Part shown: piece after piece, positions 18,257 through 27,278 of the stretch | How the letters are laid out: every line of letters starts with the position of its first letter | How positions within the stretch are numbered: position 1 is the stretch's first letter | Assembly (NCBI GenBank): GCA_023434025.1 | Contig: JAEYTL010000037.1 | Coordinates: forward strand, 62,001 to 126,000 | Source: Bacteroidota bacterium | Lineage (GTDB): Bacteria > Bacteroidota > Bacteroidia > Flavobacteriales > Flavobacteriaceae | Reading direction: 5' to 3' | DNA: 64,000 nucleotides | Made by a program: the position numbers and the translations under genes | The notes under the pieces: generated by a model | The model's input: only the letters and a program-made list of their open reading frames with translations | What the model was told of the DNA's origin: nothing | Database searches by the model: none

Positions 18257-19633
18257 ATGAAAATTAAAAAAATATACTATGCAATCCTATGTTTAGTGGT
18301 GGCATTCAGTTCATGTGAGGAATTTGTAACGGTTGAAGTGCCGGATACTCAATTGTCCGGCGAACAAGTTTTTGAAGATGTCCGGACGGCAGAAGCTGTT
18401 TTGGTAAACATTTATACCAAAATGCACAACAATGTATTGGTAACAGGCGATGTTGGAGGTTTATCTGTTTTGTTGGGGCACTATACGGATGAATTAACCT
18501 GTTACAGCACAACTTTGCCGGAGCTGCTGTTTAATCAGAATGAATTGGTGGCTGCCAACGCTACAATACTCTCACTTTGGCGGAATACATACAATCTGAT
18601 TTACTCGGTGAATACGGTGATTGCCGGAGTTGAGAATTCGAATGCGTTAGCTCAGGCTGACCGGAACCGTCTGATAGGGGAGGCTTTGTTTGTTCGGGCA
18701 TACCTGCATTTTTATCTAAACCAGCTTTTTGGAGAAATACCGTATGTAACCTCCACGGATTACCGGATAAATACAACTATTGGTAAACAAACAAATGCCG
18801 CTCTTTTCACCTTGTTGGAAGCCGATTTACTTCGTTCGGAAGACTTATTGACGAACAATTATACCGGCCAGCATCGTGTGAGACCAAATAAAAGTACCGT
18901 TTTGGCTCTGCAGGCCCGTTTATACCTGTATCATGAGCAATGGGAACTGGCAAAACAAAAAGCAACGGACGTAATAGATAATACGGCTTTGTATCAGTGG
19001 GTTGACAATACGAACTCCGTTTTTTTACGCAACAGCAGCGGTACGATTTGGCAATTGATGTCGGCACCCGAAGGCAAGAATACCCTGGAAGCCAAAAGTT
19101 TTGTGTTTACGTTGATACCGCCACCTTCACGTGCATTGAATAATGATTTTATGAATCAATTTGAACCGGGAGATTTGAGAAGCATCAATTGGGTAAAAGA
19201 AGTGACAAACGGATCCGCTACTTATTACCATCCCTTTAAATATAAACTCCACCTGGACACCAGTACTTCGATGGAATACCCGATTCAGTTTCGTATCGAA
19301 GAAATGTATCTGATCCGGGCAGAAGCGAATGCGGAACTAAATTTATTGGAGCTGAGTGCCGCCGATATCAACAAAATCCGTAACAGAGCCGGGTTGACGG
19401 ATACTTCTGCCCAAACCAAAGCGGAGCTGTTAACAGCTGTGCTGAAAGAACGGCAATCAGAGTTTTTTTGCGAGTTAGGTCACCGCTTTTTTGATCTGAA
19501 AAGACGAGGCTTACTGGATGCCGTTCTGTCGGGGGTAAAACCGGGGTGGAATGCAACAGATGCATTTTTTCCTTTGCCGGAACATGAATTGTTGCTGAAT
19601 GCTAACCTGTTACCGCAAAATGATGGGTATTAA
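18257..19633 (+). CDS. SusD/RagB-type nutrient-binding lipoprotein
   Basis: Surface lipoprotein of 458 residues forming the lid of the SusC transporter. The signal ends in a lipobox-like VAFSSC (Cys20), and SusD signatures are present: LFVRAYLHFYLNQLFGEIPYVT (TPR-like helices), LALQARLYLYHEQWELAKQKA and the C-terminal EFFCELGHRFFDLKRRGLLD...FFPLPEHELLLN. It shares GC content with the SusC barrel. The C-terminal PLPEHELLLNANLLPQNDGY is the usual SusD ending, so the gene is complete. Confidence 0.95.
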   Translation: MKIKKIYYAILCLVVAFSSCEEFVTVEVPDTQLSGEQVFEDVRTAEAVLVNIYTKMHNNVLVTGDVGGLSVLLGHYTDELTCYSTTLPELLFNQNELVAANATILSLWRNTYNLIYSVNTVIAGVENSNALAQADRNRLIGEALFVRAYLHFYLNQLFGEIPYVTSTDYRINTTIGKQTNAALFTLLEADLLRSEDLLTNNYTGQHRVRPNKSTVLALQARLYLYHEQWELAKQKATDVIDNTALYQWVDNTNSVFLRNSSGTIWQLMSAPEGKNTLEAKSFVFTLIPPPSRALNNDFMNQFEPGDLRSINWVKEVTNGSATYYHPFKYKLHLDTSTSMEYPIQFRIEEMYLIRAEANAELNLLELSAADINKIRNRAGLTDTSAQTKAELLTAVLKERQSEFFCELGHRFFDLKRRGLLDAVLSGVKPGWNATDAFFPLPEHELLLNANLLPQNDGY

Positions 19634-19646
19634 TTTAAATGCTTTT

Positions 19647-22217
19647 ATGCTGGTTCTGAAAAAAACAGTGTTGACTCTTTTTTTATGCTGTGCCGGGGTT
19701 TACGGACAGGGTAAAAAAATGCTGACACCCGCAGATTATGAGCGATGGTATCATTTTCATCACTATGTTTTGTCGCCTGATGGCAAGTGGGTAAATTATA
19801 TTATACACAATCCGAAAGGAAAGGATACGATGGTCTTACAGAACACAAATAAGATGCTGAAACAAATTGTGATGGGCGGAACGCAAGGCTGTTTTTCACC
19901 TCAATCGGATTGGTTTGCCTTTATTCAGGATAAACGGTTGTATTATCAGAAGTTGCAAACCAATTGGCGGGATTCTGTTCCATCGGTTGACCATTACTTT
20001 TTCTCCCGGGGTGGAACGTACCTGATAGGAGAACGAAAAAGCGAAAAAGAATTAGTTATGATTCATCTGGCAACCAATACTACACATGTCATACAGTCGG
20101 TAGACTCATATATGCTTTCACCGGACAGTACTAAAATTGCATTCGTACAACAAAAAGAGCATCGAAAGACGTTGTGTATAATTCCTTTTACAAAAAACAA
20201 GAAAGTGTTTGAGCTGGCTCAATATGAAGAGAACCTTACGGGACTAACGTGGAATACAAAAGGGAATGGGATTGCTTTTTTAAAGGCTATCCCTCCACTG
20301 GAGAAAAGTAATATACCGTTTTATCAGGTGCACTATTTTATGTTTAAGGAGAAAAATTTACCTGCGATTCTCCACAGTCAAAGCAGTATATCACTACCGG
20401 ATTCGTACCGGATTCCTTTTTCGAGGTTGTTTTTTTCATCTGATGATGAACAGTTGTTTTTTGATGTTAAAGCCCTACAGAAAAGCAGCAACCCGCCAGA
20501 AAATGTTATAATCTGGTCATCTGCGGCTAAGATACTGCCTCCTCCCAAAGAAGAAAATAAGGCGAACCAATGGCTAATGTGCTGGCATCTGACTGCTAAC
20601 CGTTTTGTTTTGGTGAATGATGCAGAGCAGCCTATTGTCATTCCTACTGCAACAGGCAAACATGCTCTGGTGGTAGATCAGTCAGCTTATTTGCCTCATT
20701 TTGAATACAAAGGGATGTTTGCAGATCTTTTTATTGTTAATCTGGAAACAGGAAAGAAGAAACGAATTGTTCAAAAAATCAATCATGAAAAAAACCAGAT
20801 TGTTGTTTCTCCGCACGGAAAGTACATTACGTGGTTTACGGCTAAAAACTGGTGGATTTATGACATTGCTTTAGACACGATTCGTTGCTTAACCTGTTCA
20901 ACCCAAACCCATTTTGACGATTTGGAATATGACCGCCCGGGTGCCAATTTACCCAATGATAAACCATACTGGACCACGAAGGATCAAGCCGTTTTGTTAA
21001 CCGATTTTAATGATGTCTGGCTTTTTACACCGGATGGCAAGATTCGTAAACGATTAACAGACGGCTATGCCAGGCAAAGTCGTTTCCGATTGTTTGACGA
21101 CCGTTTGTCCGGAGTAATCCGGGATCTTTTTTTTCCGTATCAAACCCGATCGTATACAGTTGAAAAAGGAATTGTGTTGAAAGAAGTGAACATAGAGACC
21201 TTAGCGGAAGGATTCAGTTTTTATACATCCGCAGGGGCGTTGCAGCATATTTTTTATGGAGAGGATAAAATCAATGCTGTTCAAAAGGCAGGAGAGACAT
21301 TTATGTATGTACGGAGTGATTTTGATAAATCGCCTGAACTGGTGATTCATCATGCCGGTAAACCTGTAGGACTGGTGATTCAGCGTTCTAATGAGCATCA
21401 AAAAGAATATCAGTGGGGAAAATCCGAATTGATTCATTATACCGCTAATGGTGTTCCTTTGAAAGGGGCATTGTTTTACCCGGCCGATTATCAACCTGAT
21501 AAAACATATCCGATGGTTGTTAAACTATATGAGCGGATGTCTTCTCTTCTTCGCAAGTATGTTAAGCCGGGTTTATACCATTCGGTTGGTTTTAACGTTA
21601 CCCATTATACGCAGGCAGGATATTTTGTCTTGTTGCCGGATATTGCTTACACGATCAATAAACCGGGTGAATCGGCTTTGTCGTGTGTGCTGGCCGCTGT
21701 AGATAAAGCGACTTTAGTAGCCTCGGTTGATCCGGGAAGAATAGGACTTTTTGGACACTCCTTTGCCGGTTTTGAAGTGAGTTATATCGCTACACGAACC
21801 CAACGTTTTAAAGCGATTGTTTCCGGTTCCGGTTGGCATGATTTAATCGGAACCTATTTGGGTATTGACGATCACAATGAATCGAATATCTGGCGATTTG
21901 ATACCCAGCAATTACGCATTACAGAACCCTATTATACCAAAGAGTTTCAGGATAATTCACCCGTTATGCATGCTTACCAAATTCAAACGCCTATGCTGTT
22001 GTGGACCGGTATGGAAGATTTGCGGGTAAATTGGCGTAACAGTATTAAAATGCAATTTGCCTTATGGCGGTTAGGAAAAACCAGTTCCTTACTTTTATAT
22101 CCGGGAGAAGGACATGTTTTGCTGGAACCACATAACCAATATGATCTCAATATTAAAATACAGGCCTGGTATGATCATTATTTAAAGGGAAAGGCCAAAC
22201 CGGATTGGATAAATTAA
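19647..22217 (+). CDS. S9 family (prolyl oligopeptidase-like) serine peptidase
   Basis: Secreted or periplasmic peptidase of ~856 residues. A signal peptide (MLVLKKTVLTLFLCCAGVYG) precedes a beta-propeller-like region (~30-580) and an alpha/beta-hydrolase domain (~600-856). The catalytic triad is visible: Ser705 in FGHSFAGFE, Asp791 in TGMEDLRVNW and His823 in GEGHVLLEP. The frame is open from an ATG at 19599 inside the susD-type gene and has MM at 19620; I chose 19647 because it gives a clean signal peptide and starts 13 bases after the SusD stop. It probably cuts oligopeptides delivered by the SusCD pair to short peptides. Confidence 0.88.
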   Translation: MLVLKKTVLTLFLCCAGVYGQGKKMLTPADYERWYHFHHYVLSPDGKWVNYIIHNPKGKDTMVLQNTNKMLKQIVMGGTQGCFSPQSDWFAFIQDKRLYYQKLQTNWRDSVPSVDHYFFSRGGTYLIGERKSEKELVMIHLATNTTHVIQSVDSYMLSPDSTKIAFVQQKEHRKTLCIIPFTKNKKVFELAQYEENLTGLTWNTKGNGIAFLKAIPPLEKSNIPFYQVHYFMFKEKNLPAILHSQSSISLPDSYRIPFSRLFFSSDDEQLFFDVKALQKSSNPPENVIIWSSAAKILPPPKEENKANQWLMCWHLTANRFVLVNDAEQPIVIPTATGKHALVVDQSAYLPHFEYKGMFADLFIVNLETGKKKRIVQKINHEKNQIVVSPHGKYITWFTAKNWWIYDIALDTIRCLTCSTQTHFDDLEYDRPGANLPNDKPYWTTKDQAVLLTDFNDVWLFTPDGKIRKRLTDGYARQSRFRLFDDRLSGVIRDLFFPYQTRSYTVEKGIVLKEVNIETLAEGFSFYTSAGALQHIFYGEDKINAVQKAGETFMYVRSDFDKSPELVIHHAGKPVGLVIQRSNEHQKEYQWGKSELIHYTANGVPLKGALFYPADYQPDKTYPMVVKLYERMSSLLRKYVKPGLYHSVGFNVTHYTQAGYFVLLPDIAYTINKPGESALSCVLAAVDKATLVASVDPGRIGLFGHSFAGFEVSYIATRTQRFKAIVSGSGWHDLIGTYLGIDDHNESNIWRFDTQQLRITEPYYTKEFQDNSPVMHAYQIQTPMLLWTGMEDLRVNWRNSIKMQFALWRLGKTSSLLLYPGEGHVLLEPHNQYDLNIKIQAWYDHYLKGKAKPDWIN

Positions 22218-22225
22218 AGAGGTAA

Positions 22226-22260
22226 CCGGCTCAATAGTAAAATTTGAGCCGGCCTTTTCT
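22226..22260 (+). terminator. Rho-independent terminator
   Basis: CCGGCTCAA (22226-22234) pairs with TTGAGCCGG (22244-22252), followed by CCTTTTCT. It closes the sigma-FecR-SusCD-peptidase unit. Confidence 0.75.
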
Positions 22261-22282
22261 GTGGTAATTCGTCCTGAAGACA

Positions 22283-23656
22283 TCATGACGAAGCAATGAT
22301 TTTGAATAGTTTGTCAGACAATCTAATGCGGAACGGCACTGCAAAGGTAAGTTTATCACCCGGTTTTGCAATAGTGCCCTCCTTTCCGTTAACAAACAGT
22401 TTGTCTAAAACCAGTTCCTGATTACCGGTGGTAGGGCCGGAAATTAAAATTTTATCACCAAGATTAATTTCCTGGTTTTCAATAATAAATAATCCTACCT
22501 GTGCTTTGGTGTAAAAATGTTCTGCTTTTCCGACCAATATTTTTTTGCGTTTGATACGTTCACGAATAGGCTTTGGTTTTTCTACATTGTTGGCAACCGC
22601 CAAAGGTTGGTCGCTTAATGCTCCGGAGTGTTTGAATTTTAAGGCCGGCGATTTTCCTTTTTTGAAAATCATGTTTCCTTTTTGAACGCCTTTTCTCAAT
22701 TTTATTTGTTCGGCCAGAGGCAAATGAATAACTTCCTGACACTCAGCGGAACAACAATTGTCCATTTTCTCTTTGCATTCATCACACTGAATGAATAATA
22801 AATGACAGCCGTCGTTTACACAATTCGTGTGATTGTCGCAGGGTTTGCCGCATTGATGGCATTGTGAAATAATGTCGTTTGTGATTCTTTCGCCCAAGCG
22901 ATGATCGAATACAAAGTTTTTACCAATGAATTTGCTTTCTAAACCCTCTTGTTCAATTTGACGGGCATATTCAATAATCCCTCCTTCTAACTGATATACA
23001 TTTTTAAAACCTTTATGTTTGAAATAAGCACTCGCTTTTTCGCATCGGATTCCGCCGGTGCAATACATCAACAGTTTTTGTTCTTCTTTAAGATTTTTTA
23101 ACTGCTCCTCAATAATCGGAAGTGATTCTCTGAATGTATCAACATCCGGAGTAATGGCACCTTTAAAATGACCGATTTCACTTTCGTAATGATTTCTAAA
23201 ATCTACTACAATGGTATTTGGGTCTTCTAAAAGTTGGTTAAATTCTTTTGCTTTTAAGTGAATTCCTTTGTTCGTTACATCAAAAGTAGAATCGTCTAAT
23301 CCGTCGGCTACAATTTTATGACGTACTTTTATGGTAAGTTTCAAAAACGAATGATCATCTTGTTCACGGGCCACATTCAATCGAATGCCTTGCATGAAAT
23401 CATAAACCTCTAAGGTGTCTTTGAATTCATAAAAATAGTCTGCCGGCAACGAAAGCTGGGCATTAATACCTTCGTGAGCTACGTAAATTCTTCCCAGAAC
23501 ATCCAACGGATTCCAGGCTAAGAATAAATCATCTCTGAATTTTTTCGGGTCTTCAATCTTGGCATAGGCATAAAAAGACAACGTAAGCCGTTGTTTGCCG
23601 GCTTGGTCAATAAGTTCGGCTCTTTCTTCTGCCCGCATCGTGTTATACAGTTGCAT
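22283..23656 (-). CDS. trhO: tRNA uridine(34) hydroxylase TrhO (rhodanese domain)
   Basis: UPF0176/YceA family enzyme that makes 5-hydroxyuridine at the tRNA wobble position with O2. N-terminal domain (~1-115), rhodanese domain (~130-230) with the family signature CTGGIRCEKAS (catalytic Cys199, Cys205), then a Cys-rich region (CHQCGKPCDNHTNC...CDECKEKMDNCC) that may bind zinc. Unlike short bacterial TrhO, this one has a C-terminal extension with a beta-barrel-like part (~370-457), as often seen in Bacteroidota. The open frame runs back to 23722, but those codons lie in a palindromic repeat; MQLYNTM at 23656 is the likely start. Confidence 0.88.
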   Translation of the reverse strand: MQLYNTMRAEERAELIDQAGKQRLTLSFYAYAKIEDPKKFRDDLFLAWNPLDVLGRIYVAHEGINAQLSLPADYFYEFKDTLEVYDFMQGIRLNVAREQDDHSFLKLTIKVRHKIVADGLDDSTFDVTNKGIHLKAKEFNQLLEDPNTIVVDFRNHYESEIGHFKGAITPDVDTFRESLPIIEEQLKNLKEEQKLLMYCTGGIRCEKASAYFKHKGFKNVYQLEGGIIEYARQIEQEGLESKFIGKNFVFDHRLGERITNDIISQCHQCGKPCDNHTNCVNDGCHLLFIQCDECKEKMDNCCSAECQEVIHLPLAEQIKLRKGVQKGNMIFKKGKSPALKFKHSGALSDQPLAVANNVEKPKPIRERIKRKKILVGKAEHFYTKAQVGLFIIENQEINLGDKILISGPTTGNQELVLDKLFVNGKEGTIAKPGDKLTFAVPFRIRLSDKLFKIIASS

Positions 23657-23688
23657 GCTATAAACGTTTAGGGTTATTATCCGGATAG

Positions 23689-23708
23689 AGACGTAACATG
23701 TTACGTCT
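23689..23708. repeat. REP-like palindrome AGACGTAACATGTTACGTCT
   Basis: Exact 20-bp palindrome just upstream of trhO. Its right half, GTTACGTCTGTAC, recurs in the palindrome at 54098-54126 (13 identical bases). Dispersed copies of this kind suggest a small REP-like family. Confidence 0.75.
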
Positions 23709-23825
23709 GTACAAATTTTCATGAATTCTAAATGGAAGAATCCGTTGCAAAAATAAACATTTTAGATGAAATAAAAAGAATGAAATTTTTTATCTAAGTT
23801 ATTGTTTTTGAAAACAAAAACGATT

Positions 23826-23833
23826 TATATTTG
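23826..23833 (+). promoter_or_regulatory. -7 promoter box (TATATTTG)
   Basis: TAnnTTTG match 22 bases before the ATG of the GYYDD-repeat gene; a TTG at 23802-23804 lies 21 bases upstream as a possible -33 element. Confidence 0.45.
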
Positions 23834-23855
23834 CTTGATTTAACTAATTTAAGTT

Positions 23856-24074
23856 ATGAATAGACGTAATTTTTTAAAAAATTCCGGAAAAGTAATATTG
23901 GCGAGTTCTGCGTTGTATATTACCGGAAGTTTGGCGGCATCCTGTTCGTCAGACGACAATGGTGACGGTTATTACGACGATGGTTACTACGATGACGGCT
24001 ATTATGATGACGGTTACTACGATGATGGCTATTATGATGATGGCTATTATGACGACGGTTATTATGATGATTAA
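23856..24074 (+). CDS. Tat/lipoprotein-like peptide with seven GYYDD repeats
   Basis: A 72-residue protein. It begins MNRRNFLKNSG, which fits a twin-arginine export motif, then a hydrophobic stretch (VILASSALYITGSLAASC) ending in a lipobox-like LAASC. After SSDDNGD comes a run of seven exact GYYDD pentapeptides reaching the C-terminus. The mature part would be only Gly, Tyr and Asp. The DNA copies differ at third codon positions while the protein repeat is perfect, indicating selection on the protein. It is followed after 18 bases by a two-module glycosyltransferase, so the repeats may be a substrate for modification. I do not recognise a named family; function unknown. Confidence 0.8.
   Translation: MNRRNFLKNSGKVILASSALYITGSLAASCSSDDNGDGYYDDGYYDDGYYDDGYYDDGYYDDGYYDDGYYDD
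23967..24071 (+). repeat. Seven 15-bp tandem repeats encoding GYYDD
   Basis: Seven in-frame 15-base units. Gly codons alternate GGT/GGC, Tyr TAT/TAC and Asp GAT/GAC between copies, yet no amino acid differs. Confidence 0.95.
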
Positions 24075-24092
24075 TCACCTAGTAATTATTCA

Positions 24093-26156
24093 TTGAAGAA
24101 AATACTTTTTTTACATGACACCGACACCTCATTAAAACGAGGTGCCGAGTTAACAATAACCCAACTGGTTGCTCTTGGCAATCAATTGGGTTATTTAGTT
24201 ACCGTTGATTTGCTCACGGATTTTGACTTAACAAAAAATAAAATCTGCAAATCAGATCTGGTTGTTTTAAATAATACTTCACGGTGTCGTTTTGAAAAAA
24301 AACTGCTTCGCTATTTGGTTGATGAAAAGATAACTTACATCAAAATAGAATTTGATTACAACTTTTGCGTCCGCAGAAATATTTTATGTACTGTTGACAG
24401 AGGAATCCGGAACTGCTGTGATAATGAAAAGTATCATTTATATCATGAAGTTTTTGGAAATGCAAAACGGAATGCCTTTCAATCGCCCAAACATTTTGAG
24501 GATCATTTTGCTTTTTATGGCGAGTCGGTTGCCAATAAAATCATCATGCCACCAACGGTTGACGTGGATAAACTCCAAATTTCTGAAACTAAAAACGGAG
24601 ACATTATTCCTTTTTTTGGTGATTTAAGCTATTTAAAAGGAGGGGAAGCTCTACTGGGCTATGCTTTGGAGAACCCACAGCTTACCTTTCAGGTGTATGG
24701 GAAAAATGAATTGAGAAGAGAATTACCTTCTAATGTCTTTCTGAATGCGTATATTCCGAATGAAGAAGTTTTAAAAATATTGGGGCAGTCAAAGTATTTT
24801 TTCTGCAAGCCGGTTTGGCCTGAACCATCCGGAAGATTGGCTGCAGAGGCTTTTTTATCTGGTTGCGAAATGATTACCAACGACAGGGTGGGAACATGGT
24901 CATTTGATTTTTATCCGAATGACAAAGAAAGAGCCAGACAGGAAATGAAAGAAACACCAGATGTTTTTTGGGATAATGTAAGCCAGGTTTTAAACCAAAA
25001 GGAAATTGAAAAAGTTACCGATTTAGGTCATGTTCTGGTTTATAAGAGTTATGGTGGTTTAGGCGATATTTTCTTTTGTTTGCCCAGTTTGATTAATTTA
25101 AAAGCGGTCTCAAAGTCAGTTAGTTTTGCGGTTCATCCCCGGTTAGTCTCTTTCTTTTCCCGTTATTTTAACGATGTAATCATTGTTGATGAACAAAAGA
25201 TAAAAGAAAAGGAAGCTGATTATGACAAAATTATTGAATTAGGAAACTATCCGGCTTTTCGCGGTTATGATTTGCCGCATGCCATACGTTATGCAACACA
25301 TAAAAAAGTAAAACAGCATTCTATTCAACACCACCTTGACGGGTTGGCCAGGTTTCACAAAAATTATTCGAATCAATACAAAGGTTATCCGTATTTTATG
25401 CGTGATACCGAGTATGAAAATCCATATTACACGATTCATCCCGGTGCCGGATTTTTGTTAAAGATATGGCCAACAAAAAGTTATGCAGAACTGATAGAGG
25501 AGTTGTATCGGTTATTTCCAAAATTGAAATGCAAAATTATTTTAGGAAAAGATGATCCTGATCCGGCCGTTTTTTTTACTCAGGAAATGCCGCATATTGA
25601 GTATGTTACCGGTGGTTTAGACGATATCGGTAAAGCCATGGAAAGTGCTTTTTTCCACATTGGAAATGATGCCGGAATTACCCACGTAGCCGGAGCGTTC
25701 AATGTGCCTACAGTAGGAATTTACGGCCCGACCGGCCCGGGTTCCTGGGGAAGTTTTGCTGTGTTTAATGAAATTATCTGGGGTAAAAAAGGAAATTGTG
25801 ACCTGCGGTGCAACTACGATGTTATCTTAAATTGTCCGGACCGTGTCTGTTTGTCTTCTACTACCGTTCCAAAAGTATTGAGTGCTTTATATAAGCTTTT
25901 GCAAAAAGCCTATGAAGAGGTAGCTTATGATTTGATTTTGAATCCGATGTTAGAGGCTGATTTTTCTGAAAGAGACTGCCTTTTAAAAATCAATGAAAAT
26001 GAGTTGTTAATCGAATACCGCGATATGAGTATGAAGGATTCCGTACAGGAAATTTTAAAAGGAAATTTTAAAGATACTTATTCGGAGGAAGAAGAATCTT
26101 TAATTCATGTATTCATCGAACAACAAGTGCTGTTTTGTATTCCTGAATTGAAATAA
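24093..26156 (+). CDS. Two-module glycosyltransferase (GT4-like plus GT9-like)
   Basis: A 687-residue protein with a probable TTG start (no ATG gives the MKKILFLHDTD beginning). The first GT-B module (~1-300) has the GT4-type donor region KPVWPEPSGRLAAEAFLSGCE. The second (~305-600) is like heptosyltransferase family GT9: YKSYGGLGDIFFCLPSL at its start, YTIHPGAGFLLKIWPTKSYAEL, and the donor site HIGNDAGITHVAGAFNVPTVGIYG. A tail of ~80 residues (from LILNPMLEADF) matches nothing I recognise. No signal peptide, so probably cytoplasmic. It follows the GYYDD-repeat gene closely; it may glycosylate that protein or build a surface glycan. Carrying both modules in one chain is unusual. Confidence 0.75.
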   Translation: MKKILFLHDTDTSLKRGAELTITQLVALGNQLGYLVTVDLLTDFDLTKNKICKSDLVVLNNTSRCRFEKKLLRYLVDEKITYIKIEFDYNFCVRRNILCTVDRGIRNCCDNEKYHLYHEVFGNAKRNAFQSPKHFEDHFAFYGESVANKIIMPPTVDVDKLQISETKNGDIIPFFGDLSYLKGGEALLGYALENPQLTFQVYGKNELRRELPSNVFLNAYIPNEEVLKILGQSKYFFCKPVWPEPSGRLAAEAFLSGCEMITNDRVGTWSFDFYPNDKERARQEMKETPDVFWDNVSQVLNQKEIEKVTDLGHVLVYKSYGGLGDIFFCLPSLINLKAVSKSVSFAVHPRLVSFFSRYFNDVIIVDEQKIKEKEADYDKIIELGNYPAFRGYDLPHAIRYATHKKVKQHSIQHHLDGLARFHKNYSNQYKGYPYFMRDTEYENPYYTIHPGAGFLLKIWPTKSYAELIEELYRLFPKLKCKIILGKDDPDPAVFFTQEMPHIEYVTGGLDDIGKAMESAFFHIGNDAGITHVAGAFNVPTVGIYGPTGPGSWGSFAVFNEIIWGKKGNCDLRCNYDVILNCPDRVCLSSTTVPKVLSALYKLLQKAYEEVAYDLILNPMLEADFSERDCLLKINENELLIEYRDMSMKDSVQEILKGNFKDTYSEEEESLIHVFIEQQVLFCIPELK

Positions 26157-26252
26157 TTTATCTGTTTAAACAGTATGTTTTTAAAAAAATTAAACCACTA
26201 AAACAACAGTTTTTAAAAAATCTGCTCTTTTAATGGTTTAATATATTTTCTA

Positions 26253-26636
26253 CTAATCTGCAATGATACAGCCGCCATCTTCACATTCCACCGTTTGAGG
26301 AGGTAAAACAACAGCACAATCAGAAACAGCGTTGGTTTGAATGTTGTATTCCGTATTTAACTGATTGTAGGCTTCAATCATTGATTCCAGTTCATTTAAA
26401 TCAACCGAAGAAGGAAAAGTCAAAAACTCCGTCGGGCCGCCACAGGGTTTTACGCCTAATGCAATGGTGTTACAGTTTTCGGAGTTTTCACACTCAAAGC
26501 CGTCAATATAATCCACAATTTCCTGTTTTTTGAGATTTAATTGTTCCGGTGTAATCGGATCCGGGAGGTTGTCATCATCACACTGAAAACTTTGAAGCAA
26601 TAAGGCCAACACAAATAGTTTTAAAATAGATTTCAT
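26253..26636 (-). CDS. Small putative lipoprotein
   Basis: A 127-residue protein with a signal peptide and lipobox-like LLLQSFQC (Cys19), then CDDDNLPDP. Four to six further cysteines (ECENSENC, VKPCGG, DCAVV, VECEDGGC) suggest disulfides in the periplasm or at the surface. The family is not recognised. It is a single gene with the bacilliredoxin upstream on the same strand, separated by a terminator, so it is probably transcribed on its own. Confidence 0.65.
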   Translation of the reverse strand: MKSILKLFVLALLLQSFQCDDDNLPDPITPEQLNLKKQEIVDYIDGFECENSENCNTIALGVKPCGGPTEFLTFPSSVDLNELESMIEAYNQLNTEYNIQTNAVSDCAVVLPPQTVECEDGGCIIAD

Positions 26637-26707
26637 AGCTGTTTTTTTTATTGATTAACATTGGTAAGATGAAATTTTTTTTAAAGGTTGCGTTTTTCGT
26701 TGAAACA

Positions 26708-26743
26708 AAAAACCCTTTCGCAACTAAATGTCTGAAAGGGTTT
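26708..26743 (-). terminator. Rho-independent terminator
   Basis: AAACCCTTTC (26710-26719) pairs with GAAAGGGTTT (26734-26743); read on the minus strand it ends in a T-run, and it lies just downstream of the bacilliredoxin gene. Confidence 0.75.
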
Positions 26744-26764
26744 GTGTTATACAATTTAATTTTC

Positions 26765-27175
26765 TCAGCAAAATTCGCCGTAAGCATCTTTTAAATTCTC
26801 CGCAATCATTTCTGCCGGACGGCCTTCAATGTGATGACGTTCTAACATGTGAACCAATTCACCGTCTTTAAACAATGCCATACTTGGCGAGGAAGGAGGG
26901 AAAGGAAACATGTGTTGTCTGGCAGCCTCAACGGCTTCTTTGTCCACACCGGCAAAAACCGTCACTAATTGATCCGGTTTTTTAGATCCGTCCAAACTCA
27001 TTTTGGCACCCGGTCTGGCATTCCTGGCGGCACATCCGCAAACCGAATTAACAACGACTAAGGTTGTCCCCGGTTGTTTTAAGGCATGTTCAACCGCCTC
27101 TGCACTATATAATTCCTGAAAACCTACTTCCGATAATTCGGCTCTCATGGGTTTTACCATTTCTTCTGGATACAT
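26765..27175 (-). CDS. Bacilliredoxin, BrxA/BrxB (YphP/YqiW) family
   Basis: A 136-residue thioredoxin-fold protein with the family's CGC active site (Cys46-Gly-Cys48 in VNSVCGCAARNARPG). Members remove bacillithiol, or other low-molecular-weight thiols, from oxidised proteins. The downstream VFAGVDKEAVEAARQHM and PPSSPSMALFKDGELVHMLERHHIEG segments match the family. Full length, starting MYPEEMV. Confidence 0.93.
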   Translation of the reverse strand: MYPEEMVKPMRAELSEVGFQELYSAEAVEHALKQPGTTLVVVNSVCGCAARNARPGAKMSLDGSKKPDQLVTVFAGVDKEAVEAARQHMFPFPPSSPSMALFKDGELVHMLERHHIEGRPAEMIAENLKDAYGEFC

Positions 27176-27278
27176 ATTTATTTAAGATTTATGATTGTTG
27201 CGATTTGATTTTCAATTCTCAGAATGCAAAGTTACTAAGATTTCATTTTTATTTGATGATTTCAATCATAAAGATTTG

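Noticed and set aside
19599..19646. Earlier starts for the S9 peptidase
   Set aside because: They put a hydrophilic stretch before the signal peptide and lie inside the SusD gene; not ruled out for the ATG pair at 19620.
23657..23722. Longer N-terminus for TrhO
   Set aside because: The extra codons come from a palindromic repeat.
23967..24071. CRISPR or minisatellite
   Set aside because: The 15-base units are in frame, encode identical pentapeptides and lie in a gene with signal peptide and promoter.
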